Below, piece after piece: positions 11,181 to 21,562 of a stretch of DNA of 64,000 bases. Within the stretch, counting starts at the first letter, position 1, and the number at the start of each line of letters is the position of its first letter. The notes beneath the pieces are model-generated. The model made no database searches, was not told the origin of the DNA, and saw only the letters and a list, made by a program, of their open reading frames with translations. The stretch is from NCBI GenBank assembly GCA_022578965.1, contig MU400545.1:1-64000 (forward strand), in the 5' to 3' direction. This DNA is from Xylaria sp. FL1777. Its lineage: Eukaryota; Ascomycota; Sordariomycetes; Xylariales; Xylariaceae. A program made the translations under genes and the position numbers.

Positions 11181-11818
11181 AACGTGGAGTTGTTGCGCAT
11201 TCTCACAGATGGCTGCGTGTCCCAATGGGATATAAGGCAAAGATGATATTTCGAACGGGCTAGAGGCGGGCTGGGACTGGATTAGGCACTGTACTAGTGG
11301 GAAACGGCTTCACTAGAGGCGGACGATGGGGGGTCTTTGTCTTTTTGTTGCTTAATGCGTTCTTCAAGCTTTATATTCCGCAGCCCGTATACCCCATGTA
11401 TATAATTGCCCCGTTGTGTCGACGCATGGGCGGGCTCTTCTGCTTCTCGTACCTTGAGCTGGAATGTAATAGTGCCGGGGAAAACGGCGGCCTACGAATA
11501 CACGATTGATGGTAGCGAAGGGCGGAGTTTTTTTGTTCACAGGAGAAGCGTGGTAATTTTGGGCAAGCGAGCAAGATCTCTCTAGATTTCTTTTGGGGGG
11601 AGGGAATCGGACAGCAGTTCTGTGAAGCCAACGCCTGGCGAATATCCTTGAACGCCATCCACCTGCTTGCCTTATCTAATGTATATCAATTTTCCCGACC
11701 GCATCATGCTAGAACGCCGTTAATGCTAAATGTGACTTTGTATTCGCCACTCATTCTCAATTGTCTGTGTTATGCCCAGATTGTGCAAATACTGGTGTGC
11801 GATTGATAAGACGAGCCT
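11181..11818. other. Convergent intergenic region
   Basis: The 3' flanks of two convergent genes meet here. I see no gene. A G-run and T-run near 11528-11602 are simple low complexity. Confidence 0.5.
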
Positions 11819-12825
11819 TCACCGCTTCCTCTGCCGCACCTTGAGCTTGTTCCCGGACTTCGTGACACCTGCACTCGTTGCCGTCTTAGCCATCCTAGCG
11901 CGCTGGAGTTCGAGTTCCTGCTCAGCTCGCGCAAGCGAGCTCTGCTTCTTCCGGGCGTTCTGTAGGCGCCGCTTCAATTTCTCCAGAAGTCTCTGCTTCT
12001 GGTCCATGCGGAGTTTCTCCGGGTTTCCGCTCTCTAGTAAGGTATCGTCATCGTCATCATCTGCTGCAGCATCCTTTTCAATATCTTGCCGTATCTTTTC
12101 TTCGCGCTCATCTTGTCCATCCGCGAATACGATCTTCTTGTTTTTCAAGGCGGGTTTCTTTTTCGCGCTAGGCTCGTCCTCGAAATCAAAGTCCAGATCC
12201 ATATCATCCTCCTCTTCGTTTTCGTCAAGCAAATTGTCGACGTTGCCCCCGAGCGCGGTGACGCGTTCTTCGAGCGAGCGGACCTCCTTCATCGCCACGT
12301 TCCGCACCGACCGTATATACCCCATGTCTTGTGTCTTGAGCAGCCGGACTACGTTCGTGTCGAGCACCTTATTGCCGCGGTCGCCGGCTACGGTGCCGTC
12401 CCATTTCTTGCTGCCGCTTGAGAGGGCCGTCGCGGGGCCCTTTCGCGAGAGCATGCCGAAGTAGAATTCCTAGTCGTCAGAAGAGAACACGTTAGGCCAC
12501 TTTACACGGAATATGTTGGACTAACGAGACGGGGTCGGGCGTGAACAGAATGGTCGGGTTCACACTCACATCTTCATTGCGGTCTTCGGCCTTCTTCCGA
12601 AGGCTTTTGAGCTGTGCCTTTTTTCGATTGTGGTCCTGCGCACGGAGTCGGTAGTCCTGTTCTCGGTGATTAGTGCTGCTGTCGTGCGGTCTGCTGAGTA
12701 CTGGGAGACCCGGCGAGGGTGCACACCTTGTGCTTCTCGAGGAGACCGTAACGGTTCTTTCGGTCTTGTAACTGATCTCGCTCGCGATGTACGCGCCGGT
12801 TCACGGTGTTTCGCAGGGAAGACAT
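11819..12825 (-). CDS. UTP11: U3 snoRNA-associated protein Utp11 (SSU processome)
   Basis: Three exons: 12825-12727, 12656-12570 and 12469-11819, giving 278 residues. The N-terminus MSSLRNTVNRRVHRERDQ, then GLLEKHK joined to DYRLRAQDHNRKKAQLKSLR and NEDEFYFGML, is the Utp11 signature and reads correctly only across both introns. An acidic middle (ENEEEDDMDLDFDFEDE; an Asp6 run) and a basic coiled-coil tail (KQRLLEKLKRRLQNARKK; LKVRQRKR end) match the family. Utp11 is part of the small-subunit processome that handles 35S pre-rRNA and 18S maturation in the nucleolus. It is an essential housekeeping gene, somewhat longer than the yeast protein because of the acidic insert. Confidence 0.95.
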
Positions 12826-13545
12826 AGTATCTATCCCTCGTCTTATGTGTTGTGGATTGTTGTAGACGATAGGTAAGCTTGGTGATTACTAGTGGGATGT
12901 TTCGATGATGTCTGAATCGCCGTAGAAATTTGGTTCTTGCGATAAAGCCTAAGGCAACCGATAAGGAATCTAGCGACAGGGGTGGGCTGGCGTACCCCAG
13001 CCACCGGCTACAGGCCATTAACTCAGTAAGAGGCGCTAGTTTAGCGCTAGGCCTCACAATACTTCATCCCTTTCTTCATATGCTAAAAAGAATAAGAGTG
13101 AATTCAATAGGTAATACTTATTTCATATGAGACTTGTACACATTTATATTCTTTATTTCTTATTTCTTGAGCATCTGAAAGCTTTGGACTTATCTATCCC
13201 CTGTAGAATTGCTATGCTGACTCAAAAGGTCGTTCACCCTCACCCTATGTGCATCACGAAGAACGCGACTACGAGAATGAACATGCAGTCGGTGATCGTC
13301 ATGGAGGCGGCGCGTGCTCTTACTGTAGTGTCATAAGTAGAGAAGTGTTGCCGGATAAATTACCACAATATCGGACTCGTTCCCTACAATGCTCTTTCGG
13401 AATGGCACGCACCGATCTCCTGATGCATCAAACCTCAGTTATCCCAAAAGTTTCGCTTTCACGTCTTCAAGACTCGGCCACTTTTGATCTCAGATTTGCT
13501 CTTTCAATATGTGCTCTATGACACATACCTCATATATCCCCGAAA
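12826..13545. other. Divergent intergenic region
   Basis: This lies between the UTP11 start and the oxygenase start and presumably holds both promoters. A GC-rich self-complementary stretch near 12980-13010 (GGGGTGGGCTGG / CCAGCCACC) could fold, but it does not form a tRNA or a recognisable small RNA. Confidence 0.45.
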
Positions 13546-14412
13546 ATGGCTAAAAGCCTTCCTGTTAAGACGCCAGTCACTAAGAGCCAGGCTACCACAT
13601 CAATTGCCGTTGCAGTTTTCTGTACCTTAGTGGCTATATGGCTACTAGGCCCGGCGTCGAAGCCGTTGACGAGTTCACCCAATCCCCCTTCGCCTGTATC
13701 ACAAGAAAACTCGTCATATAGCGATTTGCGGTGCGACGATCAGAGTTATAAAACTGAGCTTATTTCACTTGATCCGCTTGTTATATATATCCGCGACTTC
13801 TTCAACACTAAGGACATCGACAACATTATGAAAGTTGCCGACAATCGCTTCAACCCCTCAGTGGTGAATCAGAACGGGAAATTGATTCAGAACCCGTACC
13901 GAACCTCATGGAGCGCTGCCTTGCCGGCTGATGATCCAGCAGTACAGTGTGTTCTTGAGCGGTCAAGGAAATTCCTCGGGACTATTCTTGACCCGAACGA
14001 GGATGAAATGGGTGTGCCGCAGCTTGTGCGTTACACGGAAGGCCAGGAGTATAACCTTCACCACGACTGGATGCGGATACCCCAAGCCGCATTTGACGGA
14101 TCACCGCGATCTTTCAACCGTGTAGCGAGTTTCTTCGTCATACTGCAGGATGAATGTACTGGTGGTGAGACCTGGTTTCCATTTATCAAGGCAGTATCGC
14201 CACAGCCATCAGAAAATGGCGAAGATAGGCTATGGCGCGAGCACGAAGATGGTGGGCTTGCTTTCAAACCAGTTGCTGGAAATGGCATATTTTGGGTCAA
14301 TCTGTTTCCTAATGGTACGGGCGACACGCGAACTGTGCACGCCGGCTTACCGGTCACTGGTGGTTTGAAGACGGCAATGAACATCTGGCCGAGACAATAC
14401 CGTTCGAACTAG
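13546..14412 (+). CDS. Prolyl 4-hydroxylase-like 2-oxoglutarate/Fe(II) oxygenase, membrane-anchored
   Basis: Single exon of 288 residues. A short basic N-terminus is followed by one membrane helix (TSIAVAVFCTLVAIWLL, residues about 18-34), so it is probably a type II ER/Golgi protein. A Ser/Pro/Asn linker leads to the P4Hc domain at about residues 75-285. Fe ligands are visible as HHD in YNLHHDWMRI and His in TRTVHAGLP, with Lys in GGLKTAMN placed to bind 2-oxoglutarate. TSWSAALP, VPQLVRYTEGQEYN and GGETWFPF are family landmarks. It resembles procollagen-prolyl hydroxylases of fungi, which act on Pro-rich proteins or as stand-alone oxygenases. The substrate is unknown. Confidence 0.88.
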   Translation: MAKSLPVKTPVTKSQATTSIAVAVFCTLVAIWLLGPASKPLTSSPNPPSPVSQENSSYSDLRCDDQSYKTELISLDPLVIYIRDFFNTKDIDNIMKVADNRFNPSVVNQNGKLIQNPYRTSWSAALPADDPAVQCVLERSRKFLGTILDPNEDEMGVPQLVRYTEGQEYNLHHDWMRIPQAAFDGSPRSFNRVASFFVILQDECTGGETWFPFIKAVSPQPSENGEDRLWREHEDGGLAFKPVAGNGIFWVNLFPNGTGDTRTVHAGLPVTGGLKTAMNIWPRQYRSN

Positions 14413-15306
14413 GAATAATCCAATACATGAGTCGAACCCTAAGATCTCGGAGCAATTTCATCTCACGTTCAAGCATGCTACGAGCATCGAACCTTGCGAT
14501 CACATCTTATTGAGAGACCCTAAAAGCTAGGCGTCGGACGACTGTAGGTCCTGAGAAGCACACTCTAGTACCCTTCTCCTTCCAACTGCTAGTCTCTATC
14601 ACACCCCCTCTTCCCTCTAAGGAGACGAGAACGGGTCCATGGAAGAGTGGGCAGAAAGATACACATGTGGAGACTATTCAACGGCAGCGAAATCGAGCTT
14701 ACAAATCGCCCCTCAGCTTGTAAAAATCTGGATTGATTGCTTGGTGATGAGTTACCTATCGCCGAGGTTGATTTCTAAGATGTGTACTGAACTGGGCATT
14801 GTGGGTTGAGTCGATAAGGGATTCGATGCGGGATTGAGGGATGCAATAGTGTACTAGTCTCAATACACCCAGAAAAGAGAAGGGAGTCATAGACGCAGTA
14901 TGCAAGCTGAATAGAGCTGAAGTGATGAATATGAGTAAAAAGAAATGCTCCTATTTTTCGCACCGCCACCTCTAACCGCATTACTTGTACACATCTAATC
15001 ACCCAGCCACATAACTATGTACTATTAGGAATACTATTAATAATTGCCTCAAGTCAATCATTCCATGTCTTCCACGGAAAAAATGTCCCATAGAGTTCCT
15101 TTCACGATTACAGTTCCAAAAAGTCGATTTCGTAATTACATCAATTACATCACACTTACACAACACTCGTCACATGCAGGGATCCTCCCAAGCCGCATAA
15201 GTATTGGCCCCCGCTTCTCGCATGTACGTAGTGTATAAAGAACGATGTTCAAGTCACGACCTCATCTCACTTTACTGACGTTTTCAAGACCAAGACCAAA
15301 CCCAAG
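14413..15306. other. Intergenic, promoter of GST gene at right end
   Basis: About 0.9 kb. I see no gene on either strand; open frames are short and start-poor. The right end is the 5' flank of the glutathione transferase gene. Confidence 0.5.
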
Positions 15307-16270
15307 ATGGCTCCCCCAGATGCCGACATATATCCCGTCGCGACCGGTCTCGCGAAGCAGACTGTCGATGTAAGACCGTCTCCAGAATATCCAACCCCGT
15401 TCATCAGCCCAGTACTAACGGCCCATCGTAGGACCACGCAGCAGAACAGCAACTCAAGCTATTTGCAGGATGGTTCTGCCCCTTTGTCCAGCGAACCTGG
15501 ATCACGCTGGAAGAAAAGGGAATTCCCTACCAATACATCGAAGGTCTTTCACGCTCTCGTCTCAAGATCCCATGTATAGATAGCACACATCTACTCACAC
15601 GCAGCTAGTCAACCCCTATAACAAGGGTCCCGAGCTCATGCGCTCGAACCCGCGCGGCCTGGTGCCGACGTTGGAAGTAGCGCCTGGAAAACCGCTGTAC
15701 GAAAGTAACATCCTTTGCGAGTATCTAGACGAGCACTACGCGGACCACAAGCCACAGCTGCGCCCCTCGGATGACTACGAGCGCGCCCGCTGCCGTATAT
15801 GGACGGACTTCGTCACGACGCGCGTGATCCCCGCGTACCACCGTCTGCTGCAGTTCCAGCCGGCCTCGTACGACGGCGACGGGGCCGCGCGCCTCGACGA
15901 GCTGCGCGCCGAGTTCCGCAAGCACCTACTCGAGTTCACCGCCGAGATGGCCGATGCCGCCGAGGGCCCGTACTTCGCCGGCCGCGACATCGGGCTCGTG
16001 GATATCGCATTGGTGCCGTTCGCCACGCGGCTCTGGGTCTTCGAGGAGTTCAAGGGGGGGCTGCGGATCCCCGAGGAGGGCAAGGGTGGGGAGGATGAGG
16101 CGAAGTGGGCGAGGTGGCGCGTCTGGCTTCGTGCTGTGCAGGAGCGGGATAGTTTCAAGAAGACCCTTAGCGAGAGGGAACATTATCTGCCGATTTATAA
16201 ACGCTATGCTGATGATGTTGCGCAGTCTGAGATGGCTAAGGCTACTAGGGCTGGGAGAGGGGTCCCTTGA
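15307..16270 (+). CDS. Glutathione S-transferase, omega-like (cysteine type)
   Basis: Three exons: 15307-15369, 15432-15543 and 15609-16270, giving 278 residues. The thioredoxin-fold N-domain reads KLFAGWFCPFVQRTWITLEE across exon 2, with Cys of the CPF motif where omega-class and related enzymes carry the catalytic cysteine. NPYNKGPELMRSNPRGLVPT supplies the cis-Pro and LYESNILCEYLDEHY the Glu-Ser glutathione contact. The all-helical C-domain begins near residue 105 (YERARCRIWTDF) and includes GLVDIALVPFATRLWV. Such enzymes usually reduce or deglutathionylate substrates, including glutathionyl-phenacyl type compounds and dehydroascorbate, rather than conjugate them. Cytosolic; no signal peptide. 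Confidence 0.9.
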
Positions 16271-17199
16271 GATTTAGCTGAGCCTGGCTGGTCTAGCCAA
16301 TGAATATACTTGAGAATTCAATGAGTGTGGACTTCTGCTATATTGCCAGATGCGGGCAAGGATCCTGGTAATTGAGTAGTGTGTTCTCAAATCATAGGAT
16401 TGATGTATAATGGACATCACGAATGTATTAGCTATGGCGAAGAGAACCACACGTCTTAAGGAGCGTATATGGTGTTTCCTACTCATATCTGCTAACTGGC
16501 TAAAAGAATTTGTGGACGCGGCGTTCCTAAAATTTAGAGGGCATCTGTTACACGAGCTGAACTGAGATCTATTGAGACTGTCTCGCGTGTTGGAAAGTGA
16601 AGCTATTCAACCCTCACTTATCTGAGACATATTGGCGAAGCCCGGAGGTTAGGAAGGGCGGACTAATTATATATACGCCTCTTCCGGGATTTTCAATGTT
16701 AGCTCAATACTTGCCCCTGCCGAATCTAGCGAAAGTTTTGGTAGGGGCTCTAGCAGGCTAACCAAAACACCCTTGGAAAAGTAACCCGAATTCCCTGCAA
16801 GATTCGGTTAGCCTCTAAGTACCCATAGCCAAATCCTAGTTACACCCCGGTACAATCCTATTTGCGACCCCGGTCAAACCCTTGTTTTTTGTATTGAGCT
16901 ACATGACGGATTATTGTATTCCGAACAGAGTCAATTTCTCCATCAGTACATCTTACGGTTATATTGTCATGCAGACAGGTACGTTGAATTCAGCTGAAAG
17001 TATAATATATTTTCCTAGGTAGTTATATAATACCAGGCTCTTTGGAATAGCATTTCGTTCCCTGTCTAAGCAACTAACCATTTACCCCGCTGCTTCGTAA
17101 TATGAGCTCTCATTGCCGTGGGATAATCAGGGCACATTTGCACTGACGGGTGAATCAAGAAACGTGTGAACCCCCATACTCCCTCGTTGCGAAGATATT
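16271..17199. other. Convergent intergenic region
   Basis: About 0.9 kb between two 3' ends. Near 16700-16880 it contains related fragments (ATTCGGTTAGCC-like, CCCCGGT repeated) that may be decayed mobile DNA. No complete element or gene can be defined. Confidence 0.4.
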
Positions 17200-18452
17200 C
17201 TAACCATGAGTAGGCGGAGGATTAACAACAGCGAAGAAGTCGAAGTTGGGATTGTTATAGCCACCACCTTCTTTCCAAGTCGACGCATAAGGGGCGTAGT
17301 GATCCCACGTGGATGAAGTGTTGAGGCCAAGCTCAGCCCATACGAAGAGCCCGTTTGAGAGACCGTTACCGAGAATGATATAGTTCGGTAAGGGGTCATA
17401 TGTACTCTTGGCTGCATAGCCGGTGAACATATCTGCCAGGTTAGACGTCTTTGGGATCCGGTTCGTGTTGTAGGGCGCCGTAGCCTCGATGGCGTCGCGC
17501 AAGGTTTGGTCGAAGAACAGCTGGGAAAGATGCGCCACCCGGCCGCCGGTGTAAGTCCCGTTCGGCAGAGTCGTGGCGCCAACATGCGCGATGAGGTGTT
17601 GATGGGTCGCGCGCCCCTGGTACTTTGGTTTATTTTAGTTTTAGCTTTACTTCATTTTCCCTTAACTTACGAAAATGCTTTATGAAAAAGTGAAAAGGGA
17701 AAACTTACGTGACCCGGGAAAATCGTGTCGAACGACACGACGCCGTCCCCGTCGGTTGGCTGTACACCACGCAGAAACGTGGTGCCGAGTCCGCCTTCGC
17801 CGGCTGCGCTCACACCACTGTATGCGCCAGTCGCATTACACGACCAGGTATCGATCAAGAGCTGTGTAGCTGGCTTGCAGGTGTTCACATCGATGAATTG
17901 AAGTTCAATGTGCATAGGTACGCCAACTACTGTTTCCACGAGATCTGAACGGATATGCTCTTGATAAACGAAGTATGGCCCGTTTGCGTTATCTGGAGTC
18001 AACACACAGCTCGTGTTGGACCCAAAGATCTCGGCGTTACTTGACTCCTTCGTCAAGTCGATCAACCCCGTCTTGTTGTGGCTTAAAGCTGCCCATTGTC
18101 GAAATGCCGCGGCGTCTCTTCGATGAAGCCAGACCGCTTGTTACACATGAGCCCCTTACTCGTCCCGTCAAGTTGAAAGTATTAGCTTACCGTCACTAAT
18201 ATCCCTTTCTTCTCGCAACCGTGCGAAGGTGGCCGCTCGGCGAGCGATGGCTCGCTCTTTACGCGCTTTGACTTCTGGGTCGTTCTGGCATGCCTCCAAA
18301 GCTCTGGTGTTCATCATGTTGACGACGTGAGCATTCCCCATCTCGTCCATAATCTGGCGCGTACTGAGGTTTTCGCCTGGATGAGCTGCGACCGTAGCAG
18401 CCAGCGACAGCACCACGGCCACGCTGGCCACGAAGGGTGATATGAATATCAT
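17200..18452 (-). CDS. Secreted intradiol ring-cleavage dioxygenase-like protein
   Basis: Three exons: 18452-18191, 18115-17709 and 17622-17200, giving 363 residues. The start at 18452 gives a signal peptide (MIFISPFVASVAVVLSLAAT, ending VAA-HPGE). A helical Arg-rich region with a His-Asn-Lys motif (FRQWAALSHNKTG) follows. The dioxygenase core has NGPYFVYQEHIRSDLVE, TWSCNATGAYSGVSAAG and, across the second junction, PGHYQGRATHQHLIAHVG. The Tyr and His positions match the non-haem Fe(III) ligands of catechol 1,2-dioxygenase-like proteins. Extracellular fungal members act on lignin-derived catechols, and some are wall or virulence-associated. The C-terminus ends NPPPTHG. Confidence 0.9.
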
Positions 18453-19545
18453 TTTCGAAAATGAGTCTTCCTCGCAAGCGAAAGCCACCAAGACGTCTAA
18501 CTCTAATCACCAGTTCTTGGTTCTACCTACTCCCGGGGCCGTCAGCCCCTTTAAACTGAGATCAGGCTTCATGCCTGATTCGACATGGCGAGGGTTCAAA
18601 TCCAGTTTTATTGCACTTTTTCCTTATCTAGCTGCCAAGAATACATATCCAAAATATATATCGGCAGACTACGGTGGGAGTGGCAGTGGTAGTCGGCAAG
18701 ACGCAACGGAAGGAATAACATTTCTTCCTGGGAACACTCAGATGACTCTTGGATCGAGGACTACTTGGTTCCGAGCCTGGCTTCTGTGTTTATCCGGATG
18801 GTGCAACAGCCTGTTTCATACTTACAGCAAGCCTCACGTGAAAAGGGGTGAGGGTCCCTTATGAGGCTAAATCTATTCCTGACTTATGACTTCCTTCTGA
18901 GAGGTCGCCCTTCATGCACCCCAGATATAAAGTATGTATAATCCGTAGCAACTTACTTGCCGGGACCAATAAGACGCCTCTTTGCCGGAATTGTGTGAAT
19001 ATAATTACTTTCGCTCTGTGGCCTTATTTCTGCGTGATTCCACTATCACACGACGAATGACGATCAATAGTAAGAGGAATCGGTAAATCCAAAAGACGGA
19101 TTGCGTACTCTACGTGGTAGCGCGAACACAGCCGGATAAATTTTCTTGAAGACACTATCTACAAAATAGATTTCACTAGTAAACCAGAAGTTATGCGGTA
19201 TTTTCTGATAGCAATGGCCTATAGGCTTAGACATATTTCTAATCGTTGACAGCAATACAAGTGAAAAGTAAATTCCCACTTCCGGCCTATTTACGGAGTA
19301 TCTTGTGTACCTACGCCTCTACTCAACCTTATTTCGCAAGAATATCCGCTGGATGAGACTTTGGGAGCCCGGTTGTAAGTGCCCACCTGAATTGCACTGC
19401 ATTCTTAGCCCCGTATCAGGCACAGCCTACCCAGAGTCAAGGATAGGAGAGCGACAGCAATGATGCAGAAAGAAGAACCTTAAGAGACAAGTTTCTTGTC
19501 GCTTGTGCATCGGTCTAATAGGTAGCCGTCCGAGAGTAGCCCTAC
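18453..19545. other. Intergenic, no gene seen
   Basis: About 1.1 kb upstream of the intradiol dioxygenase gene and downstream of the DUF6594 gene. The plus-strand open frame at 18442-18864 is antisense to the dioxygenase promoter and has no domain. Confidence 0.5.
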
Positions 19546-20691
19546 TCAATTGGAAAAATCCCCGCTGACGAAGACGACCTGCACTGCGGCGTATCTTTCC
19601 TCATTCAAGATAAGTAATAATCCCTTTCGCTACAGCCCAGTGGGCGGAAAACACTCACGCAGCAGTTGTCGCAATGATTTCAGCGTTCCGCGCATCCGTT
19701 AAGATAGTCAAAGCGAGCGAACACAAGGCCGAAAAGGCAACGATGGTAATGAGCCGAGCGTGCTGCGACTGGATAAAATAGAGTACGACTATTGAAAACA
19801 CAGGTAGAAGAGATGAAGTAATGACAGCTAAAATCCGGACGAAGCCTCGGACGCGGCTCGTGGATGAGAAATTCAAGATACCCTGAGTACGGCGCTGATC
19901 TTCCTATTGTGCGCGTACGTGAGTGAAAGTTAGCGATTGCTATCGGGAGTTATCATAGCATTGCGAGGTCGTTTCTTACTTCCGTTTGGAAAAGGTGAGC
20001 AAAGAACTTTAGGAGAAAAGATGTCATGGGATTCAAGGCACTGCCACCCAGAGCCACAAGATCAGGGTACGACCTGTCTTGAAGGAAGCGTTTGTCATTT
20101 TCTCCTAAAGTGCTTCTGTTGTAGTCAACGAAGTCATTTAGGGTTCTCCAAACCCTTCGTCGCGGCTTTCGAAGTGCTGAAATGGAAGCTTGAGATAGCA
20201 GCGCGTTATCTGCGACCTTGTTTAGTTGTCGAGGATCTAGATAAACTATAGAATGCTTGATTCGGGGGAATAAAAGTTAAAACCTGGGGCTGGCAGGCCG
20301 TCGTACTGTACTGCTCGAGCTTCCCTCGGATTTCATTCACGAGTTGTAGGCACTCTTTGCCCTCCTCACGCTCCGTCATCTTGTCCCATGAACGTGGTAC
20401 TTCCCAGCCATTAAGGCCTCTGGAAAGTTCGTTGAGTGTTGTATCGAGCGCCGACAGCTTCGATTCAAGGTGTGAAAGCTCAGCTTGCAAGTATAAAAGG
20501 TTCCGTGCATTGAGAGAGGCGAAACGACGAAACCTGTGCAGTAGTCAGTCACCTAGTGGTCTCTCCAAAGCCTATCAAAGAATATGTCATTTGGCGTACA
20601 TTAACAAGTCATCGTCGGCACCCATCGCGTCAGCTACGGCACCATATCCAATTGGTCCACCTGACGGTAACGGGATATTACCACTCGCCAT
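19546..20691 (-). CDS. DUF6594 family membrane protein
   Basis: Five exons: 20691-20600, 20533-20217, 20176-19980, 19903-19659 and 19594-19546, giving 299 residues. The spliced N-terminus DLLMFRRFASLNARNLLYLQ, a coiled segment AELSHLESKLSALDTTLNEL, LRKPRRRVWRTL after the second junction, and three C-terminal membrane helices (about residues 215-295: FVRILAVITSSLLPVFSIVV; LITIVAFSALCSLALTIL; AEIIATTAAYAAVQVVFV) are the DUF6594 layout. Function is unknown; these proteins are abundant in Pezizomycotina accessory regions and often lie near HET genes. Intron 2 is only 40 nt. All five phases agree, so the gene appears intact. Confidence 0.85.
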
Positions 20692-21562
20692 GATCTTTAC
20701 TAGATGTTGAATAACTTGAAAATAGAGCTATGTCTAGATAAGTCCCACGATCCTCCAATCTCTGTAGTACGACGAGGCTCCTTCAAAGAAAGGATAGAAA
20801 ACTCAGCATAACGGCTTCGGAGGTATCATGCATGTCTAATTAAGCATGCGGACAGACTCGATATTACCTAGTTGGGGTAGTGAGTAGTCTATTATGTATT
20901 GAATTATCATCTGTAGCTGAGAGCGGCTGAGCCATTCACCCTAGCTGCGCCCTTATTTCACATAGAAGAGAAGGATGTTAGGAGCTGATGGGCTCTTGGT
21001 GGACTTCCAACCATAGGTCCATAGCTTAAGGCGATGTAGTTATCTAGCCTTACGGAGTATATTCTGACGTGAAAATCAATATTCCTACCTAACCGACATA
21101 AGTGCTGGCTATCCCGGCCCAAACCAAGCGATCTAAAGATGCGCACAACCACTCAGGGTTAAACAGCTCACGAAAGTGGCTGCACGTTTAGTGAGGTAAT
21201 TGTTAGGCACCAGTCAACTCATCCTAGGTATGGCTGGATCTTTGAGGACGTCCCTAGACAAATTCCCTTAGCTCCATAATACTCTTTTGCAGTTCATTTT
21301 TAATTGCAGGATTATCAAGACAACCTCACACCCTGCTGTGTCGCAAACAAAAGGGTTTTGATTGCCTATATTACCTTTTCTTTTTATCAAATAGGATCCT
21401 GATGTATGCTGCAATTAAAACCCTTCCCCACCTCCAGTAACATATCAACGTCCCGACATCCCTACCTCTCTCCTTCATCTGCTGTCCAAAACTATCATAG
21501 TCCGAAATAGGTATAATCGAAGACTCCAGGGTAAGCCGCGAAAGAGAGTTTAAACTCAGGCT
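20692..21562. other. Divergent intergenic region
   Basis: Moderately AT-rich, about 0.87 kb, between the start codons of the DUF6594 gene and the 1057-residue unknown gene. No additional gene is visible. It probably contains both promoters. Confidence 0.45.

Noticed and set aside
10380..11240. Long minus-strand open frame of 286 codons
   Set aside because: It is antisense to the well-supported gene at 9333-11180. The translation is low-complexity Leu/Arg/Glu produced by GC-rich codons on the opposite strand.
11772..12464. Plus-strand open frame of 230 codons, Ser/Phe-rich
   Set aside because: It is exactly antisense to UTP11 exon 3; the Ser/Phe bias is the complement of acidic and Lys codons.
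12970..13030. tRNA-like or structured RNA in the UTP11/oxygenase intergenic region
   Set aside because: GC-rich complementary bits are present, but there is no cloverleaf, no TTC loop and no discriminator arrangement.
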